A stretch of 64,000 nt of DNA, taken from NCBI GenBank assembly GCA_947501325.1, contig CANMVC010000001.1, positions 620,001-684,000 on the forward strand. The letters are read 5' to 3'. Positions within the stretch are counted from its first letter, which is position 1, and each line of letters starts with the position of its first letter. The notes below the pieces were generated by a model. That model searched no databases. It saw only the letters and a program-made list of their open reading frames with translations, and was not told the DNA's origin. The stretch comes from an uncultured Sphingomonadaceae bacterium. Lineage in GTDB: Bacteria > Pseudomonadota > Alphaproteobacteria > Sphingomonadales > Sphingomonadaceae. Both the position numbers and the translations under genes were made by a program. Of this stretch, positions 29,093 through 37,887 are shown piece after piece.

Positions 29093-30567
29093 TGTGCAGT
29101 CTCCGACTGCGGCGCACCGGCTGCTTCGCGCGCACATTCACGGGCGACTTCGACATCATCAAACGGAATGACACGATCACCAATAATCTGTCCCTGTTCA
29201 TGGCCTTTGCCAGCAAGCAGAATGATATCATCCGCTCCGGCGAGCGCGATGGCCTTGGCAATGGCCGCGCGACGATCGCCAACCTCCTGCGCGCCTTTTG
29301 CACCCGTCATGATATCCGCCCGAATAGCCGCCGGATCTTCACTGCGCGGATTATCGTCGGTGACAATCGTAATATCGGATAGCTCTACGGCGACCTTACC
29401 CATTTCGGGGCGTTTGCCTTTATCCCGGTCACCGCCGGCACCGAAAATCGTGATCAGCTGGCCTTTCACATGGGGCCGCAGCGCGTCGATCGCGGCGCGC
29501 AGCCCGTCCGGCGTGTGGGCATAATCTACATAAACAGGCGCGCCGACCTTGGTAATAACGGCACGCTCCAAACGTCCGCGTACCGGCTGCACCCGCTGCA
29601 TATGATCAAACACGTCTTCCAGCGTTCCGCCAGTGGCCAGTACAACACCCGCTGCGCACATGATATTGGCCGCTTGATAGGCACCAATAAGCGGCAAGGC
29701 TATCCGGTGGGTATTGCCTTGCGCCTTGATCATCAGAACCTGTCCCAATTGTGTGGGCGTGCGAGATAATAGCCGCAACGCGCTCCCCTGTTCGCCGACG
29801 GTAAACAAATTGAGCCCGCGATCCATGGCCCGATTTATGACGGCTCCAGACCATGTATCGTCCGCCCAAATGACCGCCGTACCGGTCTCATCAACCACTT
29901 CGCCAAACAGCCGCATTTTGGCTTCAAAATAACTGTCCATATCACCATGATAGTCGAGATGATCGCGACTGAGATTGGTGAACACGCCCACTTCTACCGG
30001 CAAACCCTCGGTCCGATATTGTGAGAGACCATGGCTGGAGGCTTCGAAGATCGCGTGGCTCACACCCTCGCGCGCAAGACCGGACATGTTGGAGAGGAAG
30101 GTCACAATATCCGGGGTGGTCAAGCCGGTTTTGACCTGCTCGTCCGCCGTTGTGACGCCCAGTGTACCGATAGATGCGCTGTTCAAGCCCGCCATGCGCC
30201 AAAGCTGCCGCGTCATTTCTGCCGTCGATGTTTTGCCATTGGTGCCGGTCACTGCCGCAACATGGAGCGGTGTTGGCGTGTAATAGCGCGCCGCCATCAA
30301 TGCAAAGACACGGCGGGGTTCGTGATCTGCAATATGAGCAGCGCCTTCAACCTCAACATCGGGACGTGCAACAATCGCTATCGCGCCGGCGGCAATGGCG
30401 GCCTCGATATAATCCTCGCCATTGACCTTAGTGCCTTGAAAAGCCCCGAAAATATTGCCTGGAGCGATCTTGCGATGGTCAATCGCGAAGCCGGTGACAT
30501 GGGCTTGACCTTCCTGACTTTCCAACGCCGCTTCATTCAGCCCGGCGGTAAGAGCGCATAGCTTCAT
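29089..30567 (-). CDS. murE: UDP-MurNAc-L-alanyl-D-glutamate--meso-diaminopimelate ligase MurE
   Basis: Adds the third stem residue. The 492 residues show P-loop AAVTGTNGKTSTAEMTRQLW near 105 and FEASSHGLSQYRTEGL near 175. NLSRDHLDYHGDMDSYFEAK follows near 200, then YVDYAHTPDGLRAAIDALRP near 345. The specificity motif DNPRSEDP near 410 is the meso-DAP (not Lys) signature, as expected for a Gram-negative. It starts three bases after the ftsI stop. Confidence 0.97.
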   Translation of the reverse strand: MKLCALTAGLNEAALESQEGQAHVTGFAIDHRKIAPGNIFGAFQGTKVNGEDYIEAAIAAGAIAIVARPDVEVEGAAHIADHEPRRVFALMAARYYTPTPLHVAAVTGTNGKTSTAEMTRQLWRMAGLNSASIGTLGVTTADEQVKTGLTTPDIVTFLSNMSGLAREGVSHAIFEASSHGLSQYRTEGLPVEVGVFTNLSRDHLDYHGDMDSYFEAKMRLFGEVVDETGTAVIWADDTWSGAVINRAMDRGLNLFTVGEQGSALRLLSRTPTQLGQVLMIKAQGNTHRIALPLIGAYQAANIMCAAGVVLATGGTLEDVFDHMQRVQPVRGRLERAVITKVGAPVYVDYAHTPDGLRAAIDALRPHVKGQLITIFGAGGDRDKGKRPEMGKVAVELSDITIVTDDNPRSEDPAAIRADIMTGAKGAQEVGDRRAAIAKAIALAGADDIILLAGKGHEQGQIIGDRVIPFDDVEVARECAREAAGAPQSETAQ

Positions 30568-30570
30568 CGC

Positions 30571-32259
30571 CTATCCTTTCGGCGACCAGAGCAGTGGTGT
30601 CAGCTCAGATACATCAACATCACGGTGCTCATCCGGTACAACGCCCAGCATCGGTCCAACCCGGGGAACCACCTTGCGCACAACCGGTGCAGCAGTCCAG
30701 CCAGCGGTCCGTTGAAAACCGGTTTCGGCATTGCCTTTGGGTTCGTCCAGCATTGCGATGACAACGTAGCGCGGATTATCCATGGGAAAGGCAGCGGCAA
30801 ATGTCGAGACAAGCGAAGTCTTGTTATATCCGCCATTGGATGGCTTCTCAGCCGAGCCCGTTTTACCGCCGATGCGATAGCCCGGAGCATCGGCTTTTCG
30901 GCCCGTGCCGTTCGACACAATCATCCGCAGCAATTGCCGCATCCGCGCGCTGGTCGCTGCCTTGAACACACGGCGGCCTTCCGCTTCTTCTCCCGGAGCC
31001 ACTTTCAGCAATGTGGCAGGACGCCAAATGCCGCCATTGACCAATGCTGCATAGGCGCTCGCCAAATGAAGTGGTGTCACCGCGATGCCGTGACCATAGG
31101 CGATGGTCATATTGGTTACGCGACCCCAGCTTTGCGGCCAAAGCGGCTTTCCACGTTCCGCCAGCTCAATATGCGGCCGCTCGTCAAAGCCCAGGCGGCG
31201 GATCATGTGCTCCATGCCTTCTTTGCCCAGATTGTCGGCCAATCGAGCCGTAACAATATTGGAGCTGTGGACCAGCGTTTCTGGAACATTGAGATAGCGA
31301 TTCTGACCATGATCGTCTTTGATAGTGAAAGCTCCGACCTTAATAGGCGCTGTAGCGTTATAGCGAACGGCCAGGTCCGTGACGGTGCCGGCATCAAGAG
31401 CCGCTGCCACGGTTAGCGGTTTGAATGTGGATCCAAGCTCAAACACGCTTTGGGTCACTTCATTTGTCTGATATTTCATCGTCGCCTTGCGGATCTTGTT
31501 CGGGTCGAAAACCGGCAGCGATGCTAGCGCCATCACTTCACCGGTGTGAACATCCAGTATAATGCCAGCAGCACCGCGGGCTTCATGTGCGGTCATCGCC
31601 ACCATCAGCTCGCTTTCGAGAGCGGCCTGTACCCGACTATCAATGGACAGCGCCATCGGCGTGCCACGAAGACTCTTGTCTTCCAGACGGTCATTAAGCG
31701 CGCGCTCCATGCCCATAACGCCTTTGCTGTCCGCATCGACATAACCCAAGACATGTGCAGCCAAGTCCCGTTGGGGATAAAGCCGCTCATTTTCTCTGGG
31801 AAACTCGATGCCGATTTCCCCCAAAGCATGAACTTGCTTAACTTCCGTTGGCAGTGCACGGCGACGCAGATAAGTTGGCCGTGATCCTTCCAGCTTTGCA
31901 AGAAACTCCGCCTCGCTCGTATCAGGAAAGAGATCGCTCAATTGCCGCGCGAGCGTTGCTTTGTCGCCAAGCACCCGCTCTGGCACCACGCGAATAGCAT
32001 AGCCCCTTATTGTCCGCGCCAAAGGTACCCCATTCCGGTCCACAATATCACCGCGAGCCGGCACAAAAGCAGAGCTGGATATACGGGTGGGCTGGGCGTC
32101 CTCCAATATACTGAAGCTGATCAATCGTCCGACTATGATCGTAAAAATCGCCAGAAATACAAGAAGCAAGACCATCAAGCGAAAGTGGGCGCTCGCTGCT
32201 ACTTCCTTATTCTTACCGGAAAACTGCACGTTTCTGCTGTTTGCCAGAAGCGTTGTCAT
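30571..32259 (-). CDS. ftsI: Septal transpeptidase FtsI (PBP3)
   Basis: Class B penicillin-binding protein cross-linking septal peptidoglycan. The 562 residues comprise a short cytoplasmic tail, a membrane helix at about 28-50, and a PBP dimerisation domain with FVPARGDIVDRNGVPLART near 65. The transpeptidase domain has the nucleophile motif STFK at 277-280, SSN at 332-334 and KTG at 466-468. It overlaps ftsL by four bases. Penicillin-binding is expected. No unusual residues are seen. Confidence 0.97.
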   Translation of the reverse strand: MTTLLANSRNVQFSGKNKEVAASAHFRLMVLLLVFLAIFTIIVGRLISFSILEDAQPTRISSSAFVPARGDIVDRNGVPLARTIRGYAIRVVPERVLGDKATLARQLSDLFPDTSEAEFLAKLEGSRPTYLRRRALPTEVKQVHALGEIGIEFPRENERLYPQRDLAAHVLGYVDADSKGVMGMERALNDRLEDKSLRGTPMALSIDSRVQAALESELMVAMTAHEARGAAGIILDVHTGEVMALASLPVFDPNKIRKATMKYQTNEVTQSVFELGSTFKPLTVAAALDAGTVTDLAVRYNATAPIKVGAFTIKDDHGQNRYLNVPETLVHSSNIVTARLADNLGKEGMEHMIRRLGFDERPHIELAERGKPLWPQSWGRVTNMTIAYGHGIAVTPLHLASAYAALVNGGIWRPATLLKVAPGEEAEGRRVFKAATSARMRQLLRMIVSNGTGRKADAPGYRIGGKTGSAEKPSNGGYNKTSLVSTFAAAFPMDNPRYVVIAMLDEPKGNAETGFQRTAGWTAAPVVRKVVPRVGPMLGVVPDEHRDVDVSELTPLLWSPKG

Positions 32260-32858
32260 TGAGCGCTGCTCCCAGCCTGCTCAGTATTCGCTCGCGCGGC
32301 GAGTTGCCTAATCAGGCCGTCATCAAGAAGCTTCGCCTCCATATCGGCGACTCGCCTGGTTTTGGTTTCACGCAATTGTTCCGCCGTCGGTTCATCACCG
32401 CCTTTAACGGCGTCATCCGGTTTTTGGTCGATTATGGATTCACGCCCCCCTGCACTGGGCGCTTTTGCCAATGCCGTGGGAAAGACAGAGCCAATGATAC
32501 CGGCTGGCTTCACTTCATCCATCGAACTGATGACAGCGACTTTGACGGGCTTTCTCAGATTCGCATCACCAAGATTAGCCAGCGCTCGCTCTCCATCGAG
32601 ATATTGAGCAGCATTAGGCGAAACATAGCCATATTCCAGTTTATTCCAATGCTCCAGCTGCTTAAGATTGGCTCGTGCGCTGAATTCTGTTTCCAGATAT
32701 CGGATCTCTTTTTTAATTGCTACGACTTCATCATCGGTGCGCGCCAAATCACTGCGCAAGGAAGCCACGCTAAGGGACAGCGGATAGAGCAGGATCGCCA
32801 CCAGAAAAACAAGCGCGAGCCATCCTATGCCTTCGAGACGCTTAACTGCCAGTTTCAT
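32256..32858 (-). CDS. ftsL: Cell division protein FtsL (putative)
   Basis: A 200-residue bitopic protein in the ftsL position between rsmH and ftsI. There is one membrane helix near 10-32 (GWLALVFLVAILLYPLSL), then a coiled-coil-like heptad region (ASLRSDLARTDDEVVAIKKEI) followed by RYLETEFSARANLKQLEHWN. A long hydrophilic tail follows. FtsL sequences are poorly conserved, so the call rests on topology and position. The tail of ~120 residues makes it longer than E. coli FtsL (121 residues), a pattern seen in sphingomonads. ATGA overlaps occur on both sides. Confidence 0.85.
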   Translation of the reverse strand: MKLAVKRLEGIGWLALVFLVAILLYPLSLSVASLRSDLARTDDEVVAIKKEIRYLETEFSARANLKQLEHWNKLEYGYVSPNAAQYLDGERALANLGDANLRKPVKVAVISSMDEVKPAGIIGSVFPTALAKAPSAGGRESIIDQKPDDAVKGGDEPTAEQLRETKTRRVADMEAKLLDDGLIRQLAARANTEQAGSSAQ

Positions 32859-33823
32859 TGAACGCCTCCTGTCTTGGCAAGGGCTGGCGCGTCGGAACGC
32901 ACAGCTGATCTGAGGGTGGCGGAGCGGGCTCGGGGATTAGAGACCTGCTCCGCCCCGGTCGGACGCACCATTTTGGCTGGTTTATGAAAGGTGGGTGCCG
33001 ACCGTTTTTCGGAAACTTGAGGTATATGTCGCGAACCGGAGGACTTCTGCCCACTGCGGTCGCGCAGGAAATTTTTGACGATACGATCTTCCAAGCTGTG
33101 GAAGGTTACAATGGCGAGACGTCCGCCGGGTTTCAGCAAACGCTCTGCTGCTGCGAGACCATCTTCCAGCTCGCCTAGTTCGCGGTTGATGTGGATCCGG
33201 ATCGCCTGAAAAGTGCGAGTTGCCGGGTCTTTTTTGTCACCCGGCTTGTGGCCTAATGCCTTACGGACAATATTTGCCAACTCCGAGGTCCGGGTTAGCG
33301 GGCGGGCGTTGACTATTGCTTTCGCAATTTTGCGCGAACGGCGTTCTTCGCCATAGCGATAGATGACGTTGGCGATATCTTCTTCATCTGATTCATTTAG
33401 GAAATCGGCTGCGCTAGGGCCGTCCTGCGACATACGCATGTCGAGCGGACCGTCTTTCTGAAATGAGAAGCCGCGGTCGGCCTGATCCAATTGCATCGAT
33501 GAAACGCCGATATCCAGTGTCACGCCATCAATATCTTCATCGCTCAAGACTTCAGCCATTTGCGAATAGAAGGCATGATGCAGCACAAGCTTCCCATCGG
33601 ACGCTTCGACCAATTCCTGACCGCTGGCAATCGCATCAGGGTCCTGATCAAAGCCATGGACTTTCGCACCAGCAGCGATCATCGCCATACTATATCCGCC
33701 AGCACCAAATGTACCATCAACATGCGTTTCGCCCGGGGCAATGGCGAGCGCATCGATGACTTCATTGAGCAAGACCGGAATGTGCGGCTTAGCGAGCGCG
33801 GAGGATTCGGGTTTGGGGGTCAT
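32855..33823 (-). CDS. rsmH: 16S rRNA (cytosine1402-N4)-methyltransferase RsmH
   Basis: Methylates N4 of C1402 in 16S rRNA. The 322 residues include HIPVLLNEVIDALAI near 13, the SAM motif VDGTFGAGGYSMAMIAAGA near 37, DIGVSSMQLDQADRGFSFQ near 105, PLDMRMSQDGPSAADFLN near 125 and IVTFHSLEDRIVKNFLRDRS near 235. Also known as MraW. ATGA overlaps with mraZ and ftsL place it firmly in the cluster. Confidence 0.97.
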   Translation of the reverse strand: MTPKPESSALAKPHIPVLLNEVIDALAIAPGETHVDGTFGAGGYSMAMIAAGAKVHGFDQDPDAIASGQELVEASDGKLVLHHAFYSQMAEVLSDEDIDGVTLDIGVSSMQLDQADRGFSFQKDGPLDMRMSQDGPSAADFLNESDEEDIANVIYRYGEERRSRKIAKAIVNARPLTRTSELANIVRKALGHKPGDKKDPATRTFQAIRIHINRELGELEDGLAAAERLLKPGGRLAIVTFHSLEDRIVKNFLRDRSGQKSSGSRHIPQVSEKRSAPTFHKPAKMVRPTGAEQVSNPRARSATLRSAVRSDAPALAKTGGVQ

Positions 33824-34308
33824 TTCTTCTTCCCCAATTCGCTAAGGTGAAATTCTACCAGACGTTTGTCGACAGGCACATCATCTGTCGTGTCCATCAA
33901 GGCCTGCGGCGCCCAAAGGCAGAATGTCTTGCCAATGCCATGGAAGATCACATTGTCTTTGAGGCCACCTATCGCTTGCAACATGGGTGGCAATACGAAA
34001 CGCCCGCTGGCGTCAAAGCTAAGTTCCTGCAACGAGGAAAACTTACGCGCACCGGCGGCATCGCGGTCATAAGGCTCTGATCGGGCGATCGCGATTTCTT
34101 CTTCTTTATCGATTTCGGCGAGCATGTCGATTTTGCGGCTGAGGCCGAAACCGACGAGGCAATCCCATTTTTCATGCTTGCCGAGACACAGGACGCGACC
34201 GTCGCTGCTGGCGATCAAGTCTTTACGCAGAAATGCAGGAACGGAAAGACGACCTTTATCGTCTATCGCGGAAATTCCCGATCCTGAATATGCGTAATTG
34301 CCAGACAC
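33820..34308 (-). CDS. mraZ: Transcriptional regulator MraZ
   Basis: First gene of the dcw cluster and its known regulator in other bacteria. The 162 residues form two SpoVT/AbrB-type half-domains: DDKGRLSVPAFLRKDLI near 18 and DASGRFVLPPMLQAIGGLKD near 98. MraZ binds runs of short direct repeats at 10-bp spacing upstream of its own gene; five such repeats lie at 34436-34480. The start has no strong Shine-Dalgarno visible (GAGGGATTGAGG lies further upstream). Confidence 0.95.
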   Translation of the reverse strand: MSGNYAYSGSGISAIDDKGRLSVPAFLRKDLIASSDGRVLCLGKHEKWDCLVGFGLSRKIDMLAEIDKEEEIAIARSEPYDRDAAGARKFSSLQELSFDASGRFVLPPMLQAIGGLKDNVIFHGIGKTFCLWAPQALMDTTDDVPVDKRLVEFHLSELGKKK

Positions 34309-34435
34309 AGCCTCAATCCCTCAACAGCATCGAAAGGCAAATCTCTCTTGTTGGGAGAAGCGCATAATGGACCGCTCCCGGAACACCAGAATCCCGGACA
34401 GGAAATTTACCCCGATAACGCAACAGAGTTAACAG

Positions 34436-34480
34436 GGGAGGGCCGGGGATGAAAGGGGATATTACGGGATTTTAAGGGAT
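34436..34480. promoter_or_regulatory. Candidate MraZ operator: five 10-bp-spaced GGGA(T/G) repeats
   Basis: On the plus strand, GGGAG occurs at 34436-34440 and GGGAT at 34446-34450, 34456-34460, 34466-34470 and 34476-34480. Each is followed by five variable bases, giving an exact 10-bp period. This is the architecture of MraZ boxes (GGG-core 5-mers separated by 5-base spacers) described in E. coli. They lie 128-172 bases upstream of the mraZ start. The rest of the 311-base gap is AT-rich and presumably contains the dcw promoter, which I cannot place confidently. Confidence 0.8.
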
Positions 34481-34544
34481 TTTACGGCTAAAACTTGGTA
34501 TCTAACTGATTTAAAGTCATTTTATTTTAAAGCTCTTTCGACAG

Positions 34545-34564
34545 AACCGGCAAAAACTCCGGTT
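34545..34564. terminator. Weak hairpin between the lipoprotein gene and mraZ
   Basis: A 6-bp perfect stem, AACCGG and CCGGTT, with an 8-base loop lies downstream of the minus-strand lipoprotein gene ending at 34620. No clear T-run follows on the minus strand, so this is only a possible terminator that would separate the cysK unit from the dcw operon. Confidence 0.3.
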
Positions 34565-34619
34565 AGTTGTTGGAAACATAGGTAATAATGCGGCGTTACA
34601 ATGCTGATTCAGAAAAGAA

Positions 34620-35405
34620 TCACCCGCCATCGCGCAAATCGGCAATGAAGATATCGGTCAACCCCCTCGCATCTCCGCCATCATCCTTATCACCTCTATT
34701 GCCAGCATCGGACCATAGCGCATCGTTGAGGAAATCCGCATCAGCCAAGATGATCGCGCGCCCTTTTCCGATCTGGCAGCTAGCCATCACATTGGCTGTA
34801 CTCAATATACATTCATCACGATTCGTTAATTGCTGCGGCAATATTTTGAACGTCCCGATACCGGCGGTTAAAATAGTCGCCCCGGAAAATTCCAGTTCGA
34901 CGGCCCCTGACCCTGCTTCATCAGGCGCCTGCAATTCCAGCCCCCAATGGGCCAACAAGGGTGACAATAAACCGGATGCCAGAGGTCGACGCCTGTCGCC
35001 CAGCGGCAAATCTGTCGGCCAGAGCAACATCGGATCGGTAAAGATAATGGCCTTTCCGCCTGCCCTTACCCAAGAATCGACGGCAGCGATATCCGCCGGA
35101 GCCATGGCTGGCGGCTGCGCCAGCAAAACAATATCCGTTCCACTATCATCCAGCGCTTCAAAACTGTCGACAGCAGTGATGTCATAATTGTCCTGCCAAT
35201 GCGCATAAATCAGCGCCGGACTGGTCTTTCCAGCCAAGATATTTTGCATCGAAGCGCCTTCGCCCCAGATGATCGGCAGGCTTGTCATCAGCTGGATTTT
35301 AACCGGGACGCTGCTTTCAGCCGACGCATTGGTAGCGTCCGGACTGCATTGGACCAGCAAGCCAGCCGCTAACATTGTCAGCCCAAGTCGGCTTGCCCGC
35401 AGCAA
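34620..35405 (-). CDS. Putative lipoprotein with GldG/DUF4350-like (GATase-like) fold
   Basis: A hypothetical envelope protein. The reading frame is open to 35483, but a TTG at 35405, four bases past the stop of the preceding gene, gives a clean lipoprotein signal (LGLTMLAAGLLVQC) and is the favoured start; AAGGA lies 11 bases upstream. The mature part has LMTSLPIIWGEGASM and DIVLLAQPPAMAPADIAAVDSWV. It also has RAGGKAIIFTDPMLLWP near 130 and GKGRAIILADADFLND near 235. That order resembles the class-I GATase-like domain of ABC-type auxiliary (GldG, DUF4350) proteins. Function unknown. Confidence 0.6.
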   Translation of the reverse strand: MLRASRLGLTMLAAGLLVQCSPDATNASAESSVPVKIQLMTSLPIIWGEGASMQNILAGKTSPALIYAHWQDNYDITAVDSFEALDDSGTDIVLLAQPPAMAPADIAAVDSWVRAGGKAIIFTDPMLLWPTDLPLGDRRRPLASGLLSPLLAHWGLELQAPDEAGSGAVELEFSGATILTAGIGTFKILPQQLTNRDECILSTANVMASCQIGKGRAIILADADFLNDALWSDAGNRGDKDDGGDARGLTDIFIADLRDGG

Positions 35406-35409
35406 ACGA

Positions 35410-35799
35410 CTATCTTTCCTTGTCCATGCGCGCTTCCAACTTGGGATCGGGCTCAAGATCAGGCACAACTTGCGACCGGGCACCCGGAACTACCGGCACC
35501 GGCTTGACCACTTCGTCCTCCTGCACAGGAGCGGGCGTGATGCCAAGTTCTGCCAGCGGTTCCGCAGGTGCTGGCGCTGGCACCGGTGCGGGCTCCGATT
35601 CCACGACCAATCGACCTGAGCTATCCAGCGCTTCGGCCTGAATTTCCTCGATCGCCGATTGTTCGTCGCTGGCACGTTGCAGCACAAAATTCGCGACGCT
35701 GACCACCAGCAACACGGCCACAAGTCCAACTACACCGACCTGAATCCGTTGCATGGTATCTTGAGAATCATTTTGCTTTTTCGGGTCTTCAATCATCAT
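35410..35799 (-). CDS. Small single-pass membrane protein, unknown function
   Basis: A 129-residue protein I do not recognise. There is a short polar N-terminus, one membrane helix near 22-42 (VGVVGLVAVLLVVSVANFVL), then a periplasmic Pro/Ala/Glu/Val-rich tail (PAPVPAPAPAEPLAEL) ending in charged residues. Its ATG (35799 or 35796) lies within the last codons of cysK, so translation is probably coupled. With the lipoprotein downstream it forms a three-gene unit behind cysK. Coiled-coil or SPOR-type domains are not visible. Confidence 0.65.
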   Translation of the reverse strand: MMIEDPKKQNDSQDTMQRIQVGVVGLVAVLLVVSVANFVLQRASDEQSAIEEIQAEALDSSGRLVVESEPAPVPAPAPAEPLAELGITPAPVQEDEVVKPVPVVPGARSQVVPDLEPDPKLEARMDKER

Positions 35800-36784
35800 C
35801 TATGAGCCAGGGGAACACCGGCAATCCTTTCTCTTTCAACCAATCGGCATTGTAGAGCGACGACAAATAGCGAAAACCGGTATCACACAGGATTGTCGCA
35901 ACCTTGCTGCCTGGCCCCAATTCTTTGCCCAATGCAATAGCACCGGCCACATTAATCCCGGATGAGAGGCCCAGACATAACCCCTCTTCCTGCAGCAAGC
36001 GCTCAACCCATTTCATGCCTTCTTCATCGCTGATGCGATATTGGGTATCAATCGGCGCTTCTTCAAGATTACCGGTAATCCGGCCTTGCCCTATACCTTC
36101 GGCGACACTGCTGCCCTCGGACTTCAGCTCGCCATGGGCATAGTAATTAAATAGCGCCGCGCCATGCGGATCAGCCAGACCAATTTTCACATTTTCATTT
36201 TTTGCCTTCAGACCCATGCCGACACCGGCAATCGTTCCGCCCGTACCAGCCGCACAGACAAACCCGTTGACTTCTCCATCCAGCTGTTCCCAGATTTCTT
36301 CTGCAGTCGTTTCAATATGGGCGCGGCGATTGGCGACATTATCGAACTGGTTGGCCCAAACGGCGCCCTCGGTTTCTTCCGCCAGGCGGCGAGAGGTATG
36401 CACGAAATGGCCGGGATTGGCATATGGCGCAGCGGGCACCAGAACCAGTTTTGCACCCAGCGCGCGAAGCGTATCCATTTTCTCCCGGCTTTGTGTTTCG
36501 GGCATGACAATTGTCGTCTTGTAGCCCTTGGCGTTGGCGACCAAAGCAATACCGATACCGGTATTTCCGGCTGTGCCTTCAACGATCATGCCGCCGGGTT
36601 TCAACAGGCCGCGTTCTTCAGCATCCTGCACAATGAACAGGGCAGCGCGATCTTTCACAGACGCGCCGGGATTGGCGAATTCACATTTGCCATAGATATC
36701 GCATCCCGCTTCCGCACTGGGACCAGCGAGACGGACGAGTGGTGTATTGCCGATCAAATCGAGCGTATTGGGTAAAATATTCAT
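35789..36784 (-). CDS. cysK: Cysteine synthase A
   Basis: PLP-dependent O-acetylserine sulfhydrylase. The start at 36784 (MNILPNTLDLIGNTPLVRL) is preferred over upstream in-frame codons because GGAAGG lies four bases before it; this gives 331 residues. The PLP lysine is in FANPGASVKDRAAL near 42. EGTAGNTGIGIALVANAKGY near 70 binds substrate, CAAGTGGTIAGVGMGLK near 180 is the phosphate loop, and LGLSSGINVAGAIALGKELG near 275 follows. The C-terminal end PVFPWLIDDD overlaps the next gene. Confidence 0.93.
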   Translation of the reverse strand: MNILPNTLDLIGNTPLVRLAGPSAEAGCDIYGKCEFANPGASVKDRAALFIVQDAEERGLLKPGGMIVEGTAGNTGIGIALVANAKGYKTTIVMPETQSREKMDTLRALGAKLVLVPAAPYANPGHFVHTSRRLAEETEGAVWANQFDNVANRRAHIETTAEEIWEQLDGEVNGFVCAAGTGGTIAGVGMGLKAKNENVKIGLADPHGAALFNYYAHGELKSEGSSVAEGIGQGRITGNLEEAPIDTQYRISDEEGMKWVERLLQEEGLCLGLSSGINVAGAIALGKELGPGSKVATILCDTGFRYLSSLYNADWLKEKGLPVFPWLIDDD

Positions 36785-36902
36785 GCTGCCTTCCATAGTC
36801 GGGTCGACCGATGACGACAAGCGGGGACAATTTGGGCGGGGCAAAGCACAGCTTTAACGGCCCTATATCTTTTCCGCTTTTCCCACAGCGCTTTGCGCAC
36901 GA

Positions 36903-37081
36903 AGTTGACAAAGTGGACACAGTTCCTTTGCACCTTTTTGCCGATCTTCATGAGACCAAAGTTCACACAATTCACAGGTGATTTAGAGACCATGGCTATA
37001 TTGCGAAATTGACAATGTGCACACACCCCAATGGCGCTTTGTCCACTGGATCGCGTCCTTTCAAAGTTCACACAATTCACA
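36903..37081. repeat. Intergenic repeat patch (TTCACACAATTCACA family)
   Basis: The 450-base gap between cysK and rluE contains two identical 19-base copies of AAAGTTCACACAATTCACA (36958-36976 and 37063-37081), 105 bases apart. Related variants occur at 36903-36925 (GTTGACAAAGTGGACACAG) and 37005-37025 (GAAATTGACAATGTGCACAC). A minus-strand open frame through the patch repeats Asn-Cys-Val-Asn-Phe and is most likely a by-product. No gene is supported between 36785 and 37234. Confidence 0.75.
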
Positions 37082-37234
37082 CCCTGTGGTTCGGGCAATC
37101 TTTTGAAAGATATCGGGCGCGCAGGACAGGATTGAAATGGCAAGATCATGGCTGACATTATATCGGATAAGGACCGGTGTAGGACAGACATTTTTGCATT
37201 ATGGAAGAGGATAGGATCGCCTGATCGTCCATGC

Positions 37235-37780
37235 TCACCGGTCGCGTCGCCATTCTCCGGGCGGCAAGCCTTCGACCGTCCAGTCTCCGATACTCCAACG
37301 CACCAGCCGCAAGGTCGGATGCCCAACCGCTGCGGTCATCCGGCGCACCTGCCGGTTGCGACCTTCCCGGATCGTCAGCCTCAGCCAGCAGTCCGGAATA
37401 TTTTTGCGCACCCGTATCGGGGGATCACGCGGCCACAGGGCCGGGTCTTCAACAAGATCGACATCAGCCGGGCGTGTCAGGCCATCCTTGAGCTGAACAC
37501 CTTGCCGCAATTGATCAAGCGCCTGTGCATCGGGCTCCCCTTCCACCTGCACCAGATAGGTTTTCGGCATCTTATATTTCGGGTCGGCGATCCGCGCCTG
37601 TAATTTGCCATCACTCGTTAGCAGCATCAGCCCTTCGCTATCGCGATCCAGCCGGCCCGCCGGATAGACGCCGGGCAGATCGATAAAGTTCGACAAAGTC
37701 AGCCGCTCCGTCGGACTCCCGCGGTCGGTAAATTGCGGCAGCACGCCAAAGGGTTTGTTGAACAATATGAGGTCCGGCAT
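37235..37780 (-). CDS. rluE: Pseudouridine synthase, RluE type
   Basis: RsuA/RluB/E/F-family enzyme; E. coli RluE makes pseudouridine 2457 in 23S rRNA. Taking the ATG at 37780, the protein has about 181 residues and begins [19 protein letters not shown], very close to the RluE start. The catalytic Asp is in [19 protein letters not shown] near 42, followed by [19 protein letters not shown] and the late motif [25 protein letters not shown] (split, near 140-165). It lacks an S4 domain, as RluE does. It is divergent from the roxA-like gene with a 107-base gap. Confidence 0.85.
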   Translation of the reverse strand: MPDLILFNKPFGVLPQFTDRGSPTERLTLSNFIDLPGVYPAGRLDRDSEGLMLLTSDGKLQARIADPKYKMPKTYLVQVEGEPDAQALDQLRQGVQLKDGLTRPADVDLVEDPALWPRDPPIRVRKNIPDCWLRLTIREGRNRQVRRMTAAVGHPTLRLVRWSIGDWTVEGLPPGEWRRDR

Positions 37781-37887
37781 GCTGTATCTGTGGCATTGAT
37801 GACAGGCAGGAGCAATCGAATAGCATCTGCGGCCAGACAGAAATTTATCGGATAGGCGAACGCATCCGGTTTCCCTATGGAGCATCC

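Noticed and set aside
36781-37326. 181-residue minus-strand open frame with repeated Asn-Cys-Val-Asn-Phe
   Set aside because: The repetition comes from the intergenic 19-base DNA repeats. The frame overlaps cysK and rluE ends and has low-complexity composition, so it is taken as a by-product of the repeats.
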